This document shows positions 7,145 through 15,612 of a DNA stretch of 64,000 nt, in pieces. Both the position numbers and the translations under genes were made by a program. This stretch comes from Sulfurovum indicum. Lineage in GTDB: Bacteria > Campylobacterota > Campylobacteria > Campylobacterales > Sulfurovaceae. Position 1 is the stretch's first letter. The number at the start of each line of letters is the position of its first letter. Location of the stretch: assembly GCF_014931715.1 (NCBI RefSeq), contig NZ_CP063164.1, positions 1,798,001-1,862,000 on the forward strand, in the 5' to 3' direction. The notes under the pieces were generated by a model. The model was given only the letters and a program-made list of their open reading frames with translations. It ran no database searches and was not told the origin of the DNA.

Positions 7145-9751
7145 CTATTTAAAATACTTACGTCTTAACGGATAAAAGAGTGACATCATCATCATGAGCA
7201 ACATCATTGCATCGATACTTTTGCTGTGAGGGTTATAGGTACAGCCTCCGCCTCCGCCGCTACCGCTGTCTGCCCCAACAGTGACGCTCACCGTTGCAGT
7301 ATCTGTACCGCCGTTACCGTCACTGACAGTATACGTAAAACTGTCCGAACCGGTATAATTGATGTCAGGAGTATAGGTTATCTGTGTTCCGTTGATAATC
7401 GCAGTACCGTTTGCAGGTGAAGTCACTGCACTGATGCTTAACGTGTCTCCATCCACATCACTGTCATTACTTAAAACTGCTATGATCACACTGCTGTTCA
7501 CTTCTACTGTGGCTGTATCATTCTGGGCTACCGGGGCATCATTTACAGCTGTTACCGTAACGCTCACTGTTGCAGTGGCTGTACCACCGATACCGTCACT
7601 GACAGTATAGCTGAAGCTGTCCGAACCGCTATAGTCACTGTCTGGTGTATAGGTGACCTGTGTTCCGTTGATAATCGCTGTACCGTTTGCCGGTGATGTC
7701 ACTGCACTGATACTTAACGTGTCTCCGTCTGCATCGCTGTCATTGGCAAGCACTGCAATATCCACACTGCTGTCCTCTAAGGTGGTGGCTGTATCATTTT
7801 GGGCTACAGGAGAGTGGTTCCCGGGAAGATTAATGGAAGTGGCGATATTGAGCCGCCCTCCTGTTACTACTTTTCCGTTCAGTGAAGGTAGTATATCAAC
7901 ACCATTCAGAATACGGTCGATACGTTCAGCAACTGTTTCACCGGAAAAGACGGCGGCCATCAGTGCAACACTGCCGGTAACATGCGGTGTTGCCATGGAG
8001 GTACCTGCCCAGTAGGCATATGTATTGGAAGGGTTGATGGCACCTATAGCGATATCATCAACATAGACACCGTCACGAGTTACATCAACATCTGTGACCA
8101 AACGAAGCCTCATTCTGAAATTCGCTGTTTTCAAATAGTCTGGAATTACTACACCGCCACATCCCCACGTGCTCTGGGTACCTGTTATACTCCCCAGTGT
8201 CGTCCAGTTCGAACCACTGTCACCAGATGCCTCGATATATAAGTAATCCCATCCTTCCTCTATATCGAACTTCAGACATGCTCCCAGCCCGATATTCTGT
8301 CCGGTATAACCGGAAAGATCTATATCTGTACTATAGGTAAGTGAAGCATCTGTATTGTTTGCATAGTCACCATATGGACTGTCTGACCATGCATGTGTAG
8401 GAGTGTTCGCCGTTTCGGTGGTAATGGCCCAGCTTCCTGATGCTGCCCAGGCTCCCTGGCCCGATTCGACATTATCGGAAAAAATAGTGGTATCCGGCAT
8501 CTCGAATGAAGGCAGTGTACTTAAAATATTGGTGCCCGGTGCTGCGATATCCACACTGGTTGCACCATAATTGGAAAACGATGCCAAATTGTCATTCTGG
8601 TCTGTTGCCGCAACAGCAATGATATTGCTTGCATCATAAGAGGCGGGACATTCTGGTGTTACATCATTGTCATCCCCAACTCCATCAGCTCCTCCATTCC
8701 CTGCAGCTGCCGCAAAGACTATACCTGCATCTCCAAGGCTTTTGATAGCATCGTTCATAGGATCAGTCTGAAAGTTGGTACCGCAGAGACCGCCATAGGA
8801 GGCATTAATAGCTGCAATGTTGACACCATAGTTATTTTTCATATTCAGTACATAGTCTACCGCTTCCAGAATATCACTGTCATACGCTCCCAGATCAGGC
8901 CTGAATACTTTGATCGCCATGATCTTCACATCCCAGTTCACACCTGAGACCCCCACACCGTTATTCGCTTCTGCTCCTATGGTACCGGAGACATGTGTTC
9001 CGTGCCCCATGATATCCATCGGGTCAGGGTCATTACTGCCATCGGTCCCTCCTGCAAAATCGTATCCGTACACATCATCAATATACCCGTTGCTGTCATC
9101 ATCTATACCATTCCCGGGTATCTCACCCGGATTGACCCACATATTGGCAGAGAGATCTTCATGGGTATAATCCACACCCGTATCAAAGACCGCGACAACC
9201 ACATCCAACGAGCCCGTTGAGCTGTCCCAGGCTTCAGGCGCATCGATGTCAGCATCGGCTGTTCCGCTCGTACCGTTCACAACCTGGCCGGTATTGTGCA
9301 GCCCCCATAAGTCGCCAAACCCAGGATCATTTGGTGTTGTTGCACTGATCGTACGTCTGTAGTTTGGCGAAACTGATTTGACATTCGGATCTTTTTTCAA
9401 TTGTGCCACAAGCTCTTCGGTAGAAGTGTCGCCCGATACCAGCATATAGGAGCTCTTGCTTCTATTTGAAAGATTTTTATACTCTTTGAGCACTTTGATC
9501 TTCTTCTGTGCCAAAACCGTTGAAGCTTCTGAGGCAGAGAGACTCTCGTTCATCACAACAATAACCTCTCCTTCCGCATACGGTTTTACAGAAGAGACAC
9601 CGGATGTTTTTACCGATGCAGCACTCTTTGGAAGCACAACGGGAAGGACTTTGGGATCCTCTATTGTTCCGGCAGCATGAAGAGTGCCGGAGATCCCCAG
9701 CAACATACCGGCAACAAGATAACCGGTGAACAAATTCTCTTTTTTAAACAT
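7145..9751 (-). CDS. S8 subtilisin-like protease with inserted lectin-like domain, two cadherin-like repeats and CTERM sorting signal
   Basis: Domain order (numbered from the TTG two codons upstream): signal peptide 1-29; I9 propeptide about 60-137; S8 catalytic domain with Asp in FDTGVD (about 192), His in HGTHVSG, oxyanion Asn in AAGNGG and Ser in GTSMATPHV. Between Asn and Ser sits a ~140-residue MAM/jelly-roll-like insert with KFDIEEGWDYLYIE. Two 92-residue cadherin/VCBS-like repeats follow (VAQNDTA to ATVSVTV). The C-terminus is a sorting signal: a Gly run, GCTYNP, a Met/Leu-rich helix, then PLRRK. The ATG at 9751 has AAGGGG upstream. It is a secreted, probably surface-anchored protease acting with the adjacent CPBP protease. 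Confidence 0.9.
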   Translation of the reverse strand: MFKKENLFTGYLVAGMLLGISGTLHAAGTIEDPKVLPVVLPKSAASVKTSGVSSVKPYAEGEVIVVMNESLSASEASTVLAQKKIKVLKEYKNLSNRSKSSYMLVSGDTSTEELVAQLKKDPNVKSVSPNYRRTISATTPNDPGFGDLWGLHNTGQVVNGTSGTADADIDAPEAWDSSTGSLDVVVAVFDTGVDYTHEDLSANMWVNPGEIPGNGIDDDSNGYIDDVYGYDFAGGTDGSNDPDPMDIMGHGTHVSGTIGAEANNGVGVSGVNWDVKIMAIKVFRPDLGAYDSDILEAVDYVLNMKNNYGVNIAAINASYGGLCGTNFQTDPMNDAIKSLGDAGIVFAAAAGNGGADGVGDDNDVTPECPASYDASNIIAVAATDQNDNLASFSNYGATSVDIAAPGTNILSTLPSFEMPDTTIFSDNVESGQGAWAASGSWAITTETANTPTHAWSDSPYGDYANNTDASLTYSTDIDLSGYTGQNIGLGACLKFDIEEGWDYLYIEASGDSGSNWTTLGSITGTQSTWGCGGVVIPDYLKTANFRMRLRLVTDVDVTRDGVYVDDIAIGAINPSNTYAYWAGTSMATPHVTGSVALMAAVFSGETVAERIDRILNGVDILPSLNGKVVTGGRLNIATSINLPGNHSPVAQNDTATTLEDSSVDIAVLANDSDADGDTLSISAVTSPANGTAIINGTQVTYTPDSDYSGSDSFSYTVSDGIGGTATATVSVTVTAVNDAPVAQNDTATVEVNSSVIIAVLSNDSDVDGDTLSISAVTSPANGTAIINGTQITYTPDINYTGSDSFTYTVSDGNGGTDTATVSVTVGADSGSGGGGGCTYNPHSKSIDAMMLLMMMMSLFYPLRRKYFK
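7281..7832 (-). repeat. two tandem 276-bp units within the S8 gene
   Basis: Units 7281-7556 and 7557-7832 are highly similar in DNA, with long identical stretches such as ATAATCGC and CACTGCACTGAT. Each encodes one 92-residue cadherin-like domain. Such close similarity suggests recent duplication or ongoing conversion, and makes copy number likely to vary between strains. Confidence 0.8.
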
Positions 9752-9783
9752 ATTCAACCCCTTTTTTACATTTAACAGGGTTT

Positions 9784-9789
9784 ATTATA
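9784..9789 (-). promoter_or_regulatory. -10 box for the S8 protease operon
   Basis: TATAAT on the minus strand predicts a start near 9777 and a leader of about 26 nt before the ATG at 9751. Confidence 0.55.
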
Positions 9790-9886
9790 ACAGTTTTTAA
9801 TCTCAAATCAAACTCTTTTTCAGACATAACACAGCGCACAGGAGTGAACTTCATAAAATACTTTTTTCTCTTTTGCATATTTTTGA

Positions 9887-9892
9887 TATAAT
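9887..9892 (+). promoter_or_regulatory. -10 box for holA
   Basis: TATAAT, 28 bp before the ATG at 9921. It lies downstream of the longer possible start at 9873, which argues for the shorter HolA protein. Confidence 0.55.
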
Positions 9893-9920
9893 GGTCCAAT
9901 TCAACAAAAGTAATATCCAT

Positions 9921-10898
9921 ATGTATCAAAGAGAATTCGATCAGCGACTTAAACAGTTTTTACCAAAAGCCGTACTCTTCTACGGCGACAACCACTATCT
10001 CATTGACTATTACCTCGGTATTTATATCCAAAAACTGGATGCAAAAGAGAGTATGCTAACGCTCTATTATGATGAATGGAGCTTTGAACAGGCAAAAGGG
10101 TACCTCTCTCAAACCTCGCTTTTTGGCGGTATTAACCTGCTCATTGTCAAACATGACAAAAAGATCCCCAAAAAAGAACTTGAACAGCTCATCGCACTTG
10201 CCAACAAAAGTGAAGAGAACTACTTTATCTACGGCTATACCGGCACTCCCGCCGATGCCAAAACACTTCAAAGCAGTTACAGTGAAAAAAAAGGCGGTGT
10301 CTGGGTACGTTTCTTCGAGCCGAACATTCGTGACGGGATTCCCCTGTTGCAGCAAAAATCACAGCAGATAGGACTGGATATCGACCATTATGCACTTCAG
10401 CACCTCATGCTTGTTCTCAACAACAACCTTGCACTCTGCGCCAATGAACTGGACAAACTTGCTATACTCGGCATCAAAGTCACAAGCAAAGACATAGACA
10501 GGCTGGTATACTCTACCGCCCCTCTTGCAACAGAACAGCTCCTCATCGACCTTTTTAACAAAAAGCCTGTCACAGATACGATCACCAAACTGCTTGAATT
10601 GGGAGAAGATGAAGCATCTCTGCTTCGTTCCACCCAGTATTTTCTCAATCAGATCTTCCTCTTTCATGCCTATATCAAACTGCACGGACATGTTGATTCT
10701 GCTGCGATACTCGGATACAAACTTCCCAAGCAGATAGAGGAACAGAAGGCACAGCTCGCTCTTCGGATAAAATCTGCATCCCTTCTCAAGATCTTCGAAC
10801 ACCTTTTGGAAAGTGAAATCGAGATGAAACAGGCAGCTGCAACACAGAGAGAAGTACTGCTCTACAGCATACTGATCAAAATACAACAATACCTTTGA
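9921..10898 (+). CDS. holA: DNA polymerase III delta subunit
   Basis: The 325-residue protein matches the HolA family: an N-terminal AAA+-like fold without a P-loop (AVLFYGDNHYLIDYYLG), a middle lid segment with NNLALCANELDKLAIL, and a C-terminal helical collar domain. Delta opens the beta clamp in the clamp loader complex. The start at 9921 was chosen because the TATAAT at 9887 would lie inside the longer versions. The gene stands just upstream of rpsF-ssb-rpsR, a common arrangement in Campylobacterota. Confidence 0.88.
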   Translation: MYQREFDQRLKQFLPKAVLFYGDNHYLIDYYLGIYIQKLDAKESMLTLYYDEWSFEQAKGYLSQTSLFGGINLLIVKHDKKIPKKELEQLIALANKSEENYFIYGYTGTPADAKTLQSSYSEKKGGVWVRFFEPNIRDGIPLLQQKSQQIGLDIDHYALQHLMLVLNNNLALCANELDKLAILGIKVTSKDIDRLVYSTAPLATEQLLIDLFNKKPVTDTITKLLELGEDEASLLRSTQYFLNQIFLFHAYIKLHGHVDSAAILGYKLPKQIEEQKAQLALRIKSASLLKIFEHLLESEIEMKQAAATQREVLLYSILIKIQQYL

Positions 10899-11041
10899 GT
10901 TAAAGCCTAAGAGATACCCCTTTAATATAAGAAAAAATAAAGTAAAACTACTGTAAAATATTGCTTCCAAAATTCCTGCTCGTTTTTTTGGACGGAGTTT
11001 TTTCGCATTTTGAAACGGGCTATTAAACCAAAAGGAAACAC

Positions 11042-11407
11042 ATGACTTGTTATGAAACACTGTTCGTAGTTAAACCTACATTGACAGAAGAAGAGATTGC
11101 GGCTCAGATCGCGAAGGTAAAAGAGGTTCTTGCCAAAGTAAATGCAGAACTCCTTGCAACAGATGACATGGGTATGAGAAGACTTGCCTATCCTGTAGAA
11201 AAAAATGACAGAGGGTACTACACAGTACTTTTCTATAAAGCTGAAGGTGCAGCGATCGCTGAAATCGAAAGAAACCTGAAGATCAACGAAGAGGTCATTA
11301 AGTTTTTAACTGTAAAATATGTTAAAAACAAAGAGATCGCACAATTTGACAACCTTGTAGCTGCAGCAAACAAAGAGAAATCTGAGAGCAAAAGCGAAGA
11401 AGCGTAA
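11042..11407 (+). CDS. rpsF: 30S ribosomal protein S6
   Basis: The 121-residue product begins MTCYETLFVVKPTLTEEEI and carries the S6 core MRRLAYPVEKNDRGYY, followed by a charged C-terminal tail. It pairs with S18 in the platform of the 30S subunit; S18 is encoded two genes downstream. An AAAGGAAAC Shine-Dalgarno site precedes the ATG. The ~140-bp leader (10899-11041) contains a T-rich segment and GGACGG and could include an S6:S18 autoregulatory RNA. I could not confirm that motif. Confidence 0.96.
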   Translation: MTCYETLFVVKPTLTEEEIAAQIAKVKEVLAKVNAELLATDDMGMRRLAYPVEKNDRGYYTVLFYKAEGAAIAEIERNLKINEEVIKFLTVKYVKNKEIAQFDNLVAAANKEKSESKSEEA

Positions 11408-11434
11408 ATTGCGCGACTGACAGGAGCAACCCTT

Positions 11435-11938
11435 ATGTACAACAAAGTGATTTTAGCAGGAAACCTTACCAGAGATGTAGAGGTGAGATATACGCCAAGC
11501 GGAAGTGCCATCGGCTCTACAGCTATCGCAACTTCCCGTAAGTTCAAATCTGCAACCGGTGAGCAAAAAGAAGAAGTGCTTTTTATAGACCTTACCTTCT
11601 TTGGAAGAACGGCTGAGATCGCAAACCAGTACTTGCGTAAGGGCAGCAAAGTTTTAGTGGACGGAAGATTGAAGCTTGACCAGTGGACAGCACAGGATGG
11701 AAGCAAAAGAAGCAAACACTCAGTAACGGTGGAAAACCTTCAAATGCTTGGAAGCAGAGATGAGAACAGTGCAATGGGCGGGAACACCTATGGCGGACAG
11801 CCCCAGGGTGAACCAAATTACGGTGCACCGGCACAGGAGAGCTACAGCCAGCCTGCCCCATCTGCACCACAGTCTGCACCAGAACCAGCTTCAAACATTC
11901 CGGAAATAGACATCAGTGAAGATGAAATACCGTTTTAG
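11435..11938 (+). CDS. ssb: single-stranded DNA-binding protein
   Basis: The 167-residue protein has an N-terminal OB fold ([17 protein letters not shown], then [19 protein letters not shown], about residues 1-105). A Gly/Gln/Pro-rich disordered linker follows, ending in the acidic tip DISEDEIPF that docks SSB partner proteins. It covers single-stranded DNA in replication, repair and recombination. The gene sits in the conserved rpsF-ssb-rpsR operon with 27-bp and 11-bp gaps. GGAGCAAC precedes the ATG. Confidence 0.96.
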   Translation: MYNKVILAGNLTRDVEVRYTPSGSAIGSTAIATSRKFKSATGEQKEEVLFIDLTFFGRTAEIANQYLRKGSKVLVDGRLKLDQWTAQDGSKRSKHSVTVENLQMLGSRDENSAMGGNTYGGQPQGEPNYGAPAQESYSQPAPSAPQSAPEPASNIPEIDISEDEIPF

Positions 11939-11949
11939 GAGAAACACCC

Positions 11950-12213
11950 ATGGCAGAAAGAAGAAAATTTAAAAAAAGATATTGTAAATACTGTGAGCAG
12001 AAAGTTGATTTTATCGACTACAAAGACTTGAATGCACTCAAATTCAGCTTGAGCGAAAGATTTAAGATCATGCCAAGAAGATTGACCGGTAACTGTAAAA
12101 GACACCAGGAGATGGTAACTGTAGCGATCAAAAGAGCAAGACAAACTGCACTTATCCCTTACATCGTTGACAGAAAAAACGTTGTAGAGAATCCGTTCGA
12201 GATCATCAAATAA
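11950..12213 (+). CDS. rpsR: 30S ribosomal protein S18
   Basis: The 87-residue protein has the S18 signature: [18 protein letters not shown] near the N-terminus, then [21 protein letters not shown], followed by a short C-terminal tail. It binds S6 on the 30S platform. It is the last gene of the rpsF-ssb-rpsR operon, followed by two hairpins, the second resembling a terminator. The paired cysteines (CKYC) suggest the zinc-coordinating form. Confidence 0.96.
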   Translation: MAERRKFKKRYCKYCEQKVDFIDYKDLNALKFSLSERFKIMPRRLTGNCKRHQEMVTVAIKRARQTALIPYIVDRKNVVENPFEIIK

Positions 12214-12235
12214 AACAATGCAGCTTCAAGCTGTA

Positions 12236-12267
12236 TTCTCCCCTTGAGGGAGAAAACCTCTCTTTTT
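12236..12267 (+). terminator. terminator after rpsR
   Basis: TTCTCCC and GGGAGAA form a perfect 7-bp stem with loop CTTGA at 12236-12254. A T-rich stretch ends near 12267, slightly displaced from the stem. A second small hairpin (CAGCTT-C-AAGCTG) lies just upstream. Confidence 0.55.
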
Positions 12268-12276
12268 TACTTCCTC

Positions 12277-12978
12277 CTACTTTTTCAACACCATAAATAT
12301 TTTATCGGCCTGCTCCATTTCATAAAGAACGACCTCATCATACTGTACAAGTTCCAAGCTGCTTAATGCAACAATCTCTTCCAGAGTATGATAATACTGT
12401 CTGATCGTCTCTTGATATTTTCTAAAGCACTCCCCTTCTTTTTCAAAGAGTGTGAAATCTGACGTGTATCTTCCCTCATCAAACTCACTGTCGATCGTCA
12501 AAAAACGTCTCTCATCATCAACGATGAAGGAGCCTACTGCCACCTCTTCAAAACCGTACAAAGTATTGATATCACAGAGGAAGTAACCTCCCTCATTCAA
12601 ATGCTCATACACACATTTCAAAAAGTTTTTCAGTGCCGCTTTGTCCAGATAGTTCAACATATCAAACACTGCCGTGATCACATCATAACTATTGTCAAGC
12701 ATACAGAGGTCGATGCACTCCGCATCGATCCCCTGAGCCTTTGTCTGTGTCACCATTACAGGGCTGAGATCAATCCCTTTGACATGAGGGATACCCAATG
12801 CTCCTTGCATCTGGCGGAGAAAATCACCTGAACCACAGCCTACGTCAAGCAGGATATCAAAATTGATACTGTTTAAAAAAAGAAGATAGTGGGCATACAA
12901 GACAGGTGCTGCCTCTTTTACCCCGAGAAGGTCCTCTACTTTCGCGTAAAGGTCAAGTGAATCCGAACTGTTAGCCAT
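12277..12978 (-). CDS. class I SAM-dependent methyltransferase, substrate unknown
   Basis: The 233-residue protein has the Rossmann-type SAM motif DVGCGSGDFLRQM, the acidic motif II region VKGIDLSPVMVT, and AVFDMLNYL after strand 4. These belong to the methyltransferase type 11/25 superfamily. Nothing in the sequence shows the substrate. The start overlaps the end of hisG by 8 bp, so the two are translationally coupled; a role linked to histidine biosynthesis is not implied. Confidence 0.8.
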   Translation of the reverse strand: MANSSDSLDLYAKVEDLLGVKEAAPVLYAHYLLFLNSINFDILLDVGCGSGDFLRQMQGALGIPHVKGIDLSPVMVTQTKAQGIDAECIDLCMLDNSYDVITAVFDMLNYLDKAALKNFLKCVYEHLNEGGYFLCDINTLYGFEEVAVGSFIVDDERRFLTIDSEFDEGRYTSDFTLFEKEGECFRKYQETIRQYYHTLEEIVALSSLELVQYDEVVLYEMEQADKIFMVLKK

Positions 12979-13591
12979 TTCTTTCTACAACAGTTTTGAT
13001 CTTTTCATACAGAGAAAGGATCTCCCCTTTTTTGGCATAGAAGCTATTTTTGTTGGCAATAAGATGTGCAGAGGAGTCCATGATATCCTCGGCCACTTTC
13101 AAGCCGTTCTCACGCATGGTATTACCCGTTTCAACAATATCCACAATGGCATCGGCAAGCCCAACAAGCGGTGCCAACTCGATAGAACCGTAAAGCTTGA
13201 CCACTTCAACACCCACTGCCTTCTTGGCAAAATAGTTCTTGGTGATGTTCACCATCTTGGTCGCTACTTTGATGTTCGGACGGCTCCAGTCAAGTTCATC
13301 TTCATTTTTGATCCCGATGGCTACTTTACATTTTCCCAGCTGCATATCGAGCAATTGAATAATATCAAGCTCTTTTTCTGTAATGACATCCAGTCCGACT
13401 ACACCGATGTCTGCCGCGCCATGTTCCACATAGGTCGGTACATCCTGGTTACGTACATTGAGAAAACGGAAGCCCTCTTTCTCCATAATAAGCTCACGTC
13501 CCTCAAACCTGAACTCACCTCCGAAAATCTCACCAAAAATCTCCAGTGTCTGTTCCGCGATTCTCCCTTTTGGAAGAGCAACTGTTAACAT
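12971..13591 (-). CDS. hisG: ATP phosphoribosyltransferase, short form
   Basis: The 206-residue protein lacks the C-terminal ACT-like regulatory domain and so is the short HisG form, which needs HisZ as partner. The conserved phosphate-binding region reads ADAIVDIVETGNTMRENGL. It catalyses the first step of histidine synthesis, ATP plus PRPP to phosphoribosyl-ATP. No hisZ is visible in the window. AAGGAG precedes the ATG. The gene heads a two-gene unit with the methyltransferase. Confidence 0.93.
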   Translation of the reverse strand: MLTVALPKGRIAEQTLEIFGEIFGGEFRFEGRELIMEKEGFRFLNVRNQDVPTYVEHGAADIGVVGLDVITEKELDIIQLLDMQLGKCKVAIGIKNEDELDWSRPNIKVATKMVNITKNYFAKKAVGVEVVKLYGSIELAPLVGLADAIVDIVETGNTMRENGLKVAEDIMDSSAHLIANKNSFYAKKGEILSLYEKIKTVVERNG

Positions 13592-13625
13592 GGCATCTCC
13601 TTATTGGAACTGAGTGAATAGTGTC

Positions 13626-13732
13626 GGTATGTATTGCTTCGCAATGCTTTGATCATCGATGACATTGTACCCTTTCTCCTGTATAGCAGCATCGCCCCGC
13701 AATGCATACCATCATTGTTAATTGTTCATTTG
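13626..13732. repeat. intergenic inverted repeats plus heptamer tract between coaX and hisG
   Basis: GGTATGTATTGC (13626-13637) and GCAATGCATACC (13699-13710) are inverted repeats, 11 of 12 matching. A smaller hairpin GTATTGC-TTC-GCAATGC lies at 13631-13647. Next come 7-bp units CATTGTT, AATTGTT, CATTTGT (13712-13732), which include the coaX stop codon. Confidence 0.65.
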
Positions 13733-14362
13733 TTTACTTGCTTTCAATGCATGTTGCATACCTTTAAAAACAAGTGTTTCATCATAAATTCCGTCTCTGA
13801 AAAACCCGGCAAGATATTTGCCGTCTCCACCGGTAAAGTAGAGTCTCTTTTTGTCTGAGGTCTTCTCTATGAGTGTTTTGATAGACGCGATTATACCATA
13901 GCTTATCTGCTCTTTTGTTGTAAGCGGAAGCTGTGTAACATCTACATGTTCAACCAACGGAACATCCAAAGCGGGTGAGATACGTTTATAGCTTTCAAGC
14001 ATTGCTTTAAGACCGGGAAAGATATAACCTCCTTTATAGATACCGCGCTCCATCACATCGACTGTAATGGCAGACCCGGCATCGACAAACACTCCGCTGT
14101 CATAACTCAGACAGAGTGCTTTTCTATCTATACCCATCGTATCATACTCATTGGGAAGATGTATCTGCCCGGAAATATTTTTCCATGATGTTTCCTGCTG
14201 TAATCTCTTCTCCAGTTCCTGATTTACAGAAATATAAAAGATTTCTTCTTTACCGTAGTCTACGATAGCATCATCTGGCAATAAATGCCTCACCTTTTGA
14301 TTATGATAGATATGAATACGGCTATTACCGATATCTGCTAACAATAACTCCTCACTTCTCAC
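13718..14362 (-). CDS. coaX: type III pantothenate kinase
   Basis: The 214-residue protein has the ASKHA-fold CoaX motifs: LLADIGNSRIHIYH at the N-terminus, FVDAGSAITVDVM near residue 90 and GGYIFPGLKAMLESY. It phosphorylates pantothenate in CoA synthesis. Both ends of the frame lie in heptamer repeats. The GTG start and first residues (MRSEE) come from the tract at 14347-14381, which also supplies an AAGGAG Shine-Dalgarno site. The last residues (SKQMNN) and stop come from the tract at 13712-13732. A TTG six codons in could be the original start. Confidence 0.9.
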   Translation of the reverse strand: MRSEELLLADIGNSRIHIYHNQKVRHLLPDDAIVDYGKEEIFYISVNQELEKRLQQETSWKNISGQIHLPNEYDTMGIDRKALCLSYDSGVFVDAGSAITVDVMERGIYKGGYIFPGLKAMLESYKRISPALDVPLVEHVDVTQLPLTTKEQISYGIIASIKTLIEKTSDKKRLYFTGGDGKYLAGFFRDGIYDETLVFKGMQHALKASKQMNN

Positions 14363-14381
14363 TCCTTGCTCCTTGCTTTAC
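14347..14381. repeat. heptamer tandem repeat at the coaX start
   Basis: Five 7-bp units on the plus strand read ACTCCTC, ACTTCTC, ACTCCTT, GCTCCTT, GCTTTAC. Read on the minus strand they give repeated AAGGAG motifs. The tract spans the stop codon of the upstream gene and the GTG start of coaX. Confidence 0.8.
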
Positions 14382-14710
14382 GGTTTTACCGCAAACACTC
14401 TCCAGCCATTCTCTTCAAACAGAGATTTTGCTTTGGAACAGAGCGGTGCTTTAATAATGATGTACTTCTTCTTGACCTTGCTGTCAATATATCTTTCAAG
14501 CTTCTCATGCAGTGCTATCAACTCCAGAGCTTCTTTACGCAGCACCCTGCTTTTTTTCTCAAGTACCATTACCAAGGCATAATACCCTTTTAGATCGATT
14601 CCAAGATAGATCTCTATCTTTTTACGGGATCCAAGCTCTTTTGGACTTACAGATTTCAACGACTTGAAAATGATACTTTTTTGCTGTAAAAACTCTACGA
14701 CTTCTTTCAT
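14378..14710 (-). CDS. conserved hypothetical protein, small and basic
   Basis: The 110-residue product is Lys-rich with no signal peptide or membrane helix. It alternates helical and strand-like segments (KKIEIYLGIDLKGYYALVMVLEKKS, shown here in part as YYALVMVLEKKS). I do not recognise the family. It lies between xer and coaX in the same direction, 19 bp after the recombinase gene. Its stop codon falls in the heptamer tract. Codon use looks like its neighbours, so it is probably a real lineage-specific gene. Confidence 0.6.
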   Translation of the reverse strand: MKEVVEFLQQKSIIFKSLKSVSPKELGSRKKIEIYLGIDLKGYYALVMVLEKKSRVLRKEALELIALHEKLERYIDSKVKKKYIIIKAPLCSKAKSLFEENGWRVFAVKP

Positions 14711-14729
14711 ACTGTCATCTTAACCTAAC

Positions 14730-15551
14730 TTAACTCAAAGGATGATAACTGCGCATTGTCTCTTGCAGATTCTGTTTCTGTATATGGGTATAAATCTGTG
14801 TTGTCTCAAGAGAACTATGCCCCAAAAGCTCCTGTACCACACGCAGATCAGCTCCCCCTATGATAAGAGAAGAGGCAAAAGAGTGACGCAGGACATGAGG
14901 AGAGACTCCCAGGTACTTCTTGACGATCTTATAGGCAGAGATCCGGCTGAGTACATCACCTTTGTAATTAAGCCAAAGATAACTGCTTGACATCTTCTCC
15001 TCTGCCAGATAAGCTTCAAGTGCTTCAAGAGCAACAGGCGCGAGCGGCACCACTCTCTCTTTCTCCCCTTTGGCAAAACGGATCTTCAGCCATCCCTCCA
15101 GTACATCGCTTCTTTGCGCGTTCAAAGCTTCACTTATACGGCACCCGCTGGCATAGAGAAATAAAATAAGTGCATAATCCCGCAAACCTTGCAGTCTGCT
15201 CCGGTCTATCATCTCCACTCCTGCCATAATCTCTTCTGGACTGAGATATTTTGGCAGGTTCTTTGGTATTTTTGCCATAGGGATCCTGATCTTTTCATCA
15301 GTAAAGTTCTGCCGATGACAAAAGGTAAAAAAGGTATTAATTGCAGAGAGTTTTCTGTTTAAGGTACGTTTATTCTCAAAGGTGGAGAGGAAGGAGAGCA
15401 CATCGGCAGTATCAAGTCCGGTAAGAGATTTGGCCGTAAAAGATGCAAGCTGCTGCAAATCTGCGAGATAGGATGAAACTGTCAGAGCATCAAGTGCCTT
15501 GGTTACACTCAAATACTCTTCAAACGCTACCAGAATATCAGTAATGGCCAC
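14730..15551 (-). CDS. tyrosine recombinase, XerH/XerD-like
   Basis: The 273-residue protein has an N-terminal SAM-like core-binding domain and a catalytic domain with all expected residues: Arg138 in GCRISEAL, Lys161 in FAKGEKER, His219 and Arg222 in HVLRHSF, His245 in LLGHSSLE and the nucleophile Tyr254 in TTQIYTH. Campylobacterota usually resolve chromosome dimers with one Xer protein (XerH) acting at difH. This one is shorter than XerH of Campylobacter or Helicobacter and could be that protein or a XerD-type relative. There are no phage or integron genes nearby, so a housekeeping role is likely. Confidence 0.8.
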   Translation of the reverse strand: MAITDILVAFEEYLSVTKALDALTVSSYLADLQQLASFTAKSLTGLDTADVLSFLSTFENKRTLNRKLSAINTFFTFCHRQNFTDEKIRIPMAKIPKNLPKYLSPEEIMAGVEMIDRSRLQGLRDYALILFLYASGCRISEALNAQRSDVLEGWLKIRFAKGEKERVVPLAPVALEALEAYLAEEKMSSSYLWLNYKGDVLSRISAYKIVKKYLGVSPHVLRHSFASSLIIGGADLRVVQELLGHSSLETTQIYTHIQKQNLQETMRSYHPLS

Positions 15552-15612
15552 TCCTTAAAATCGACTGGTCGAACACTTCCAAAACAGTTGACGGATCACG
15601 CATAGGATATGC

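Noticed and set aside
14730-15551. Phage or integrative-element integrase.
   Set aside because: No phage, conjugation or cargo genes, no tRNA attachment site and no direct repeats flank it; it fits the single Xer recombinase expected in this phylum.
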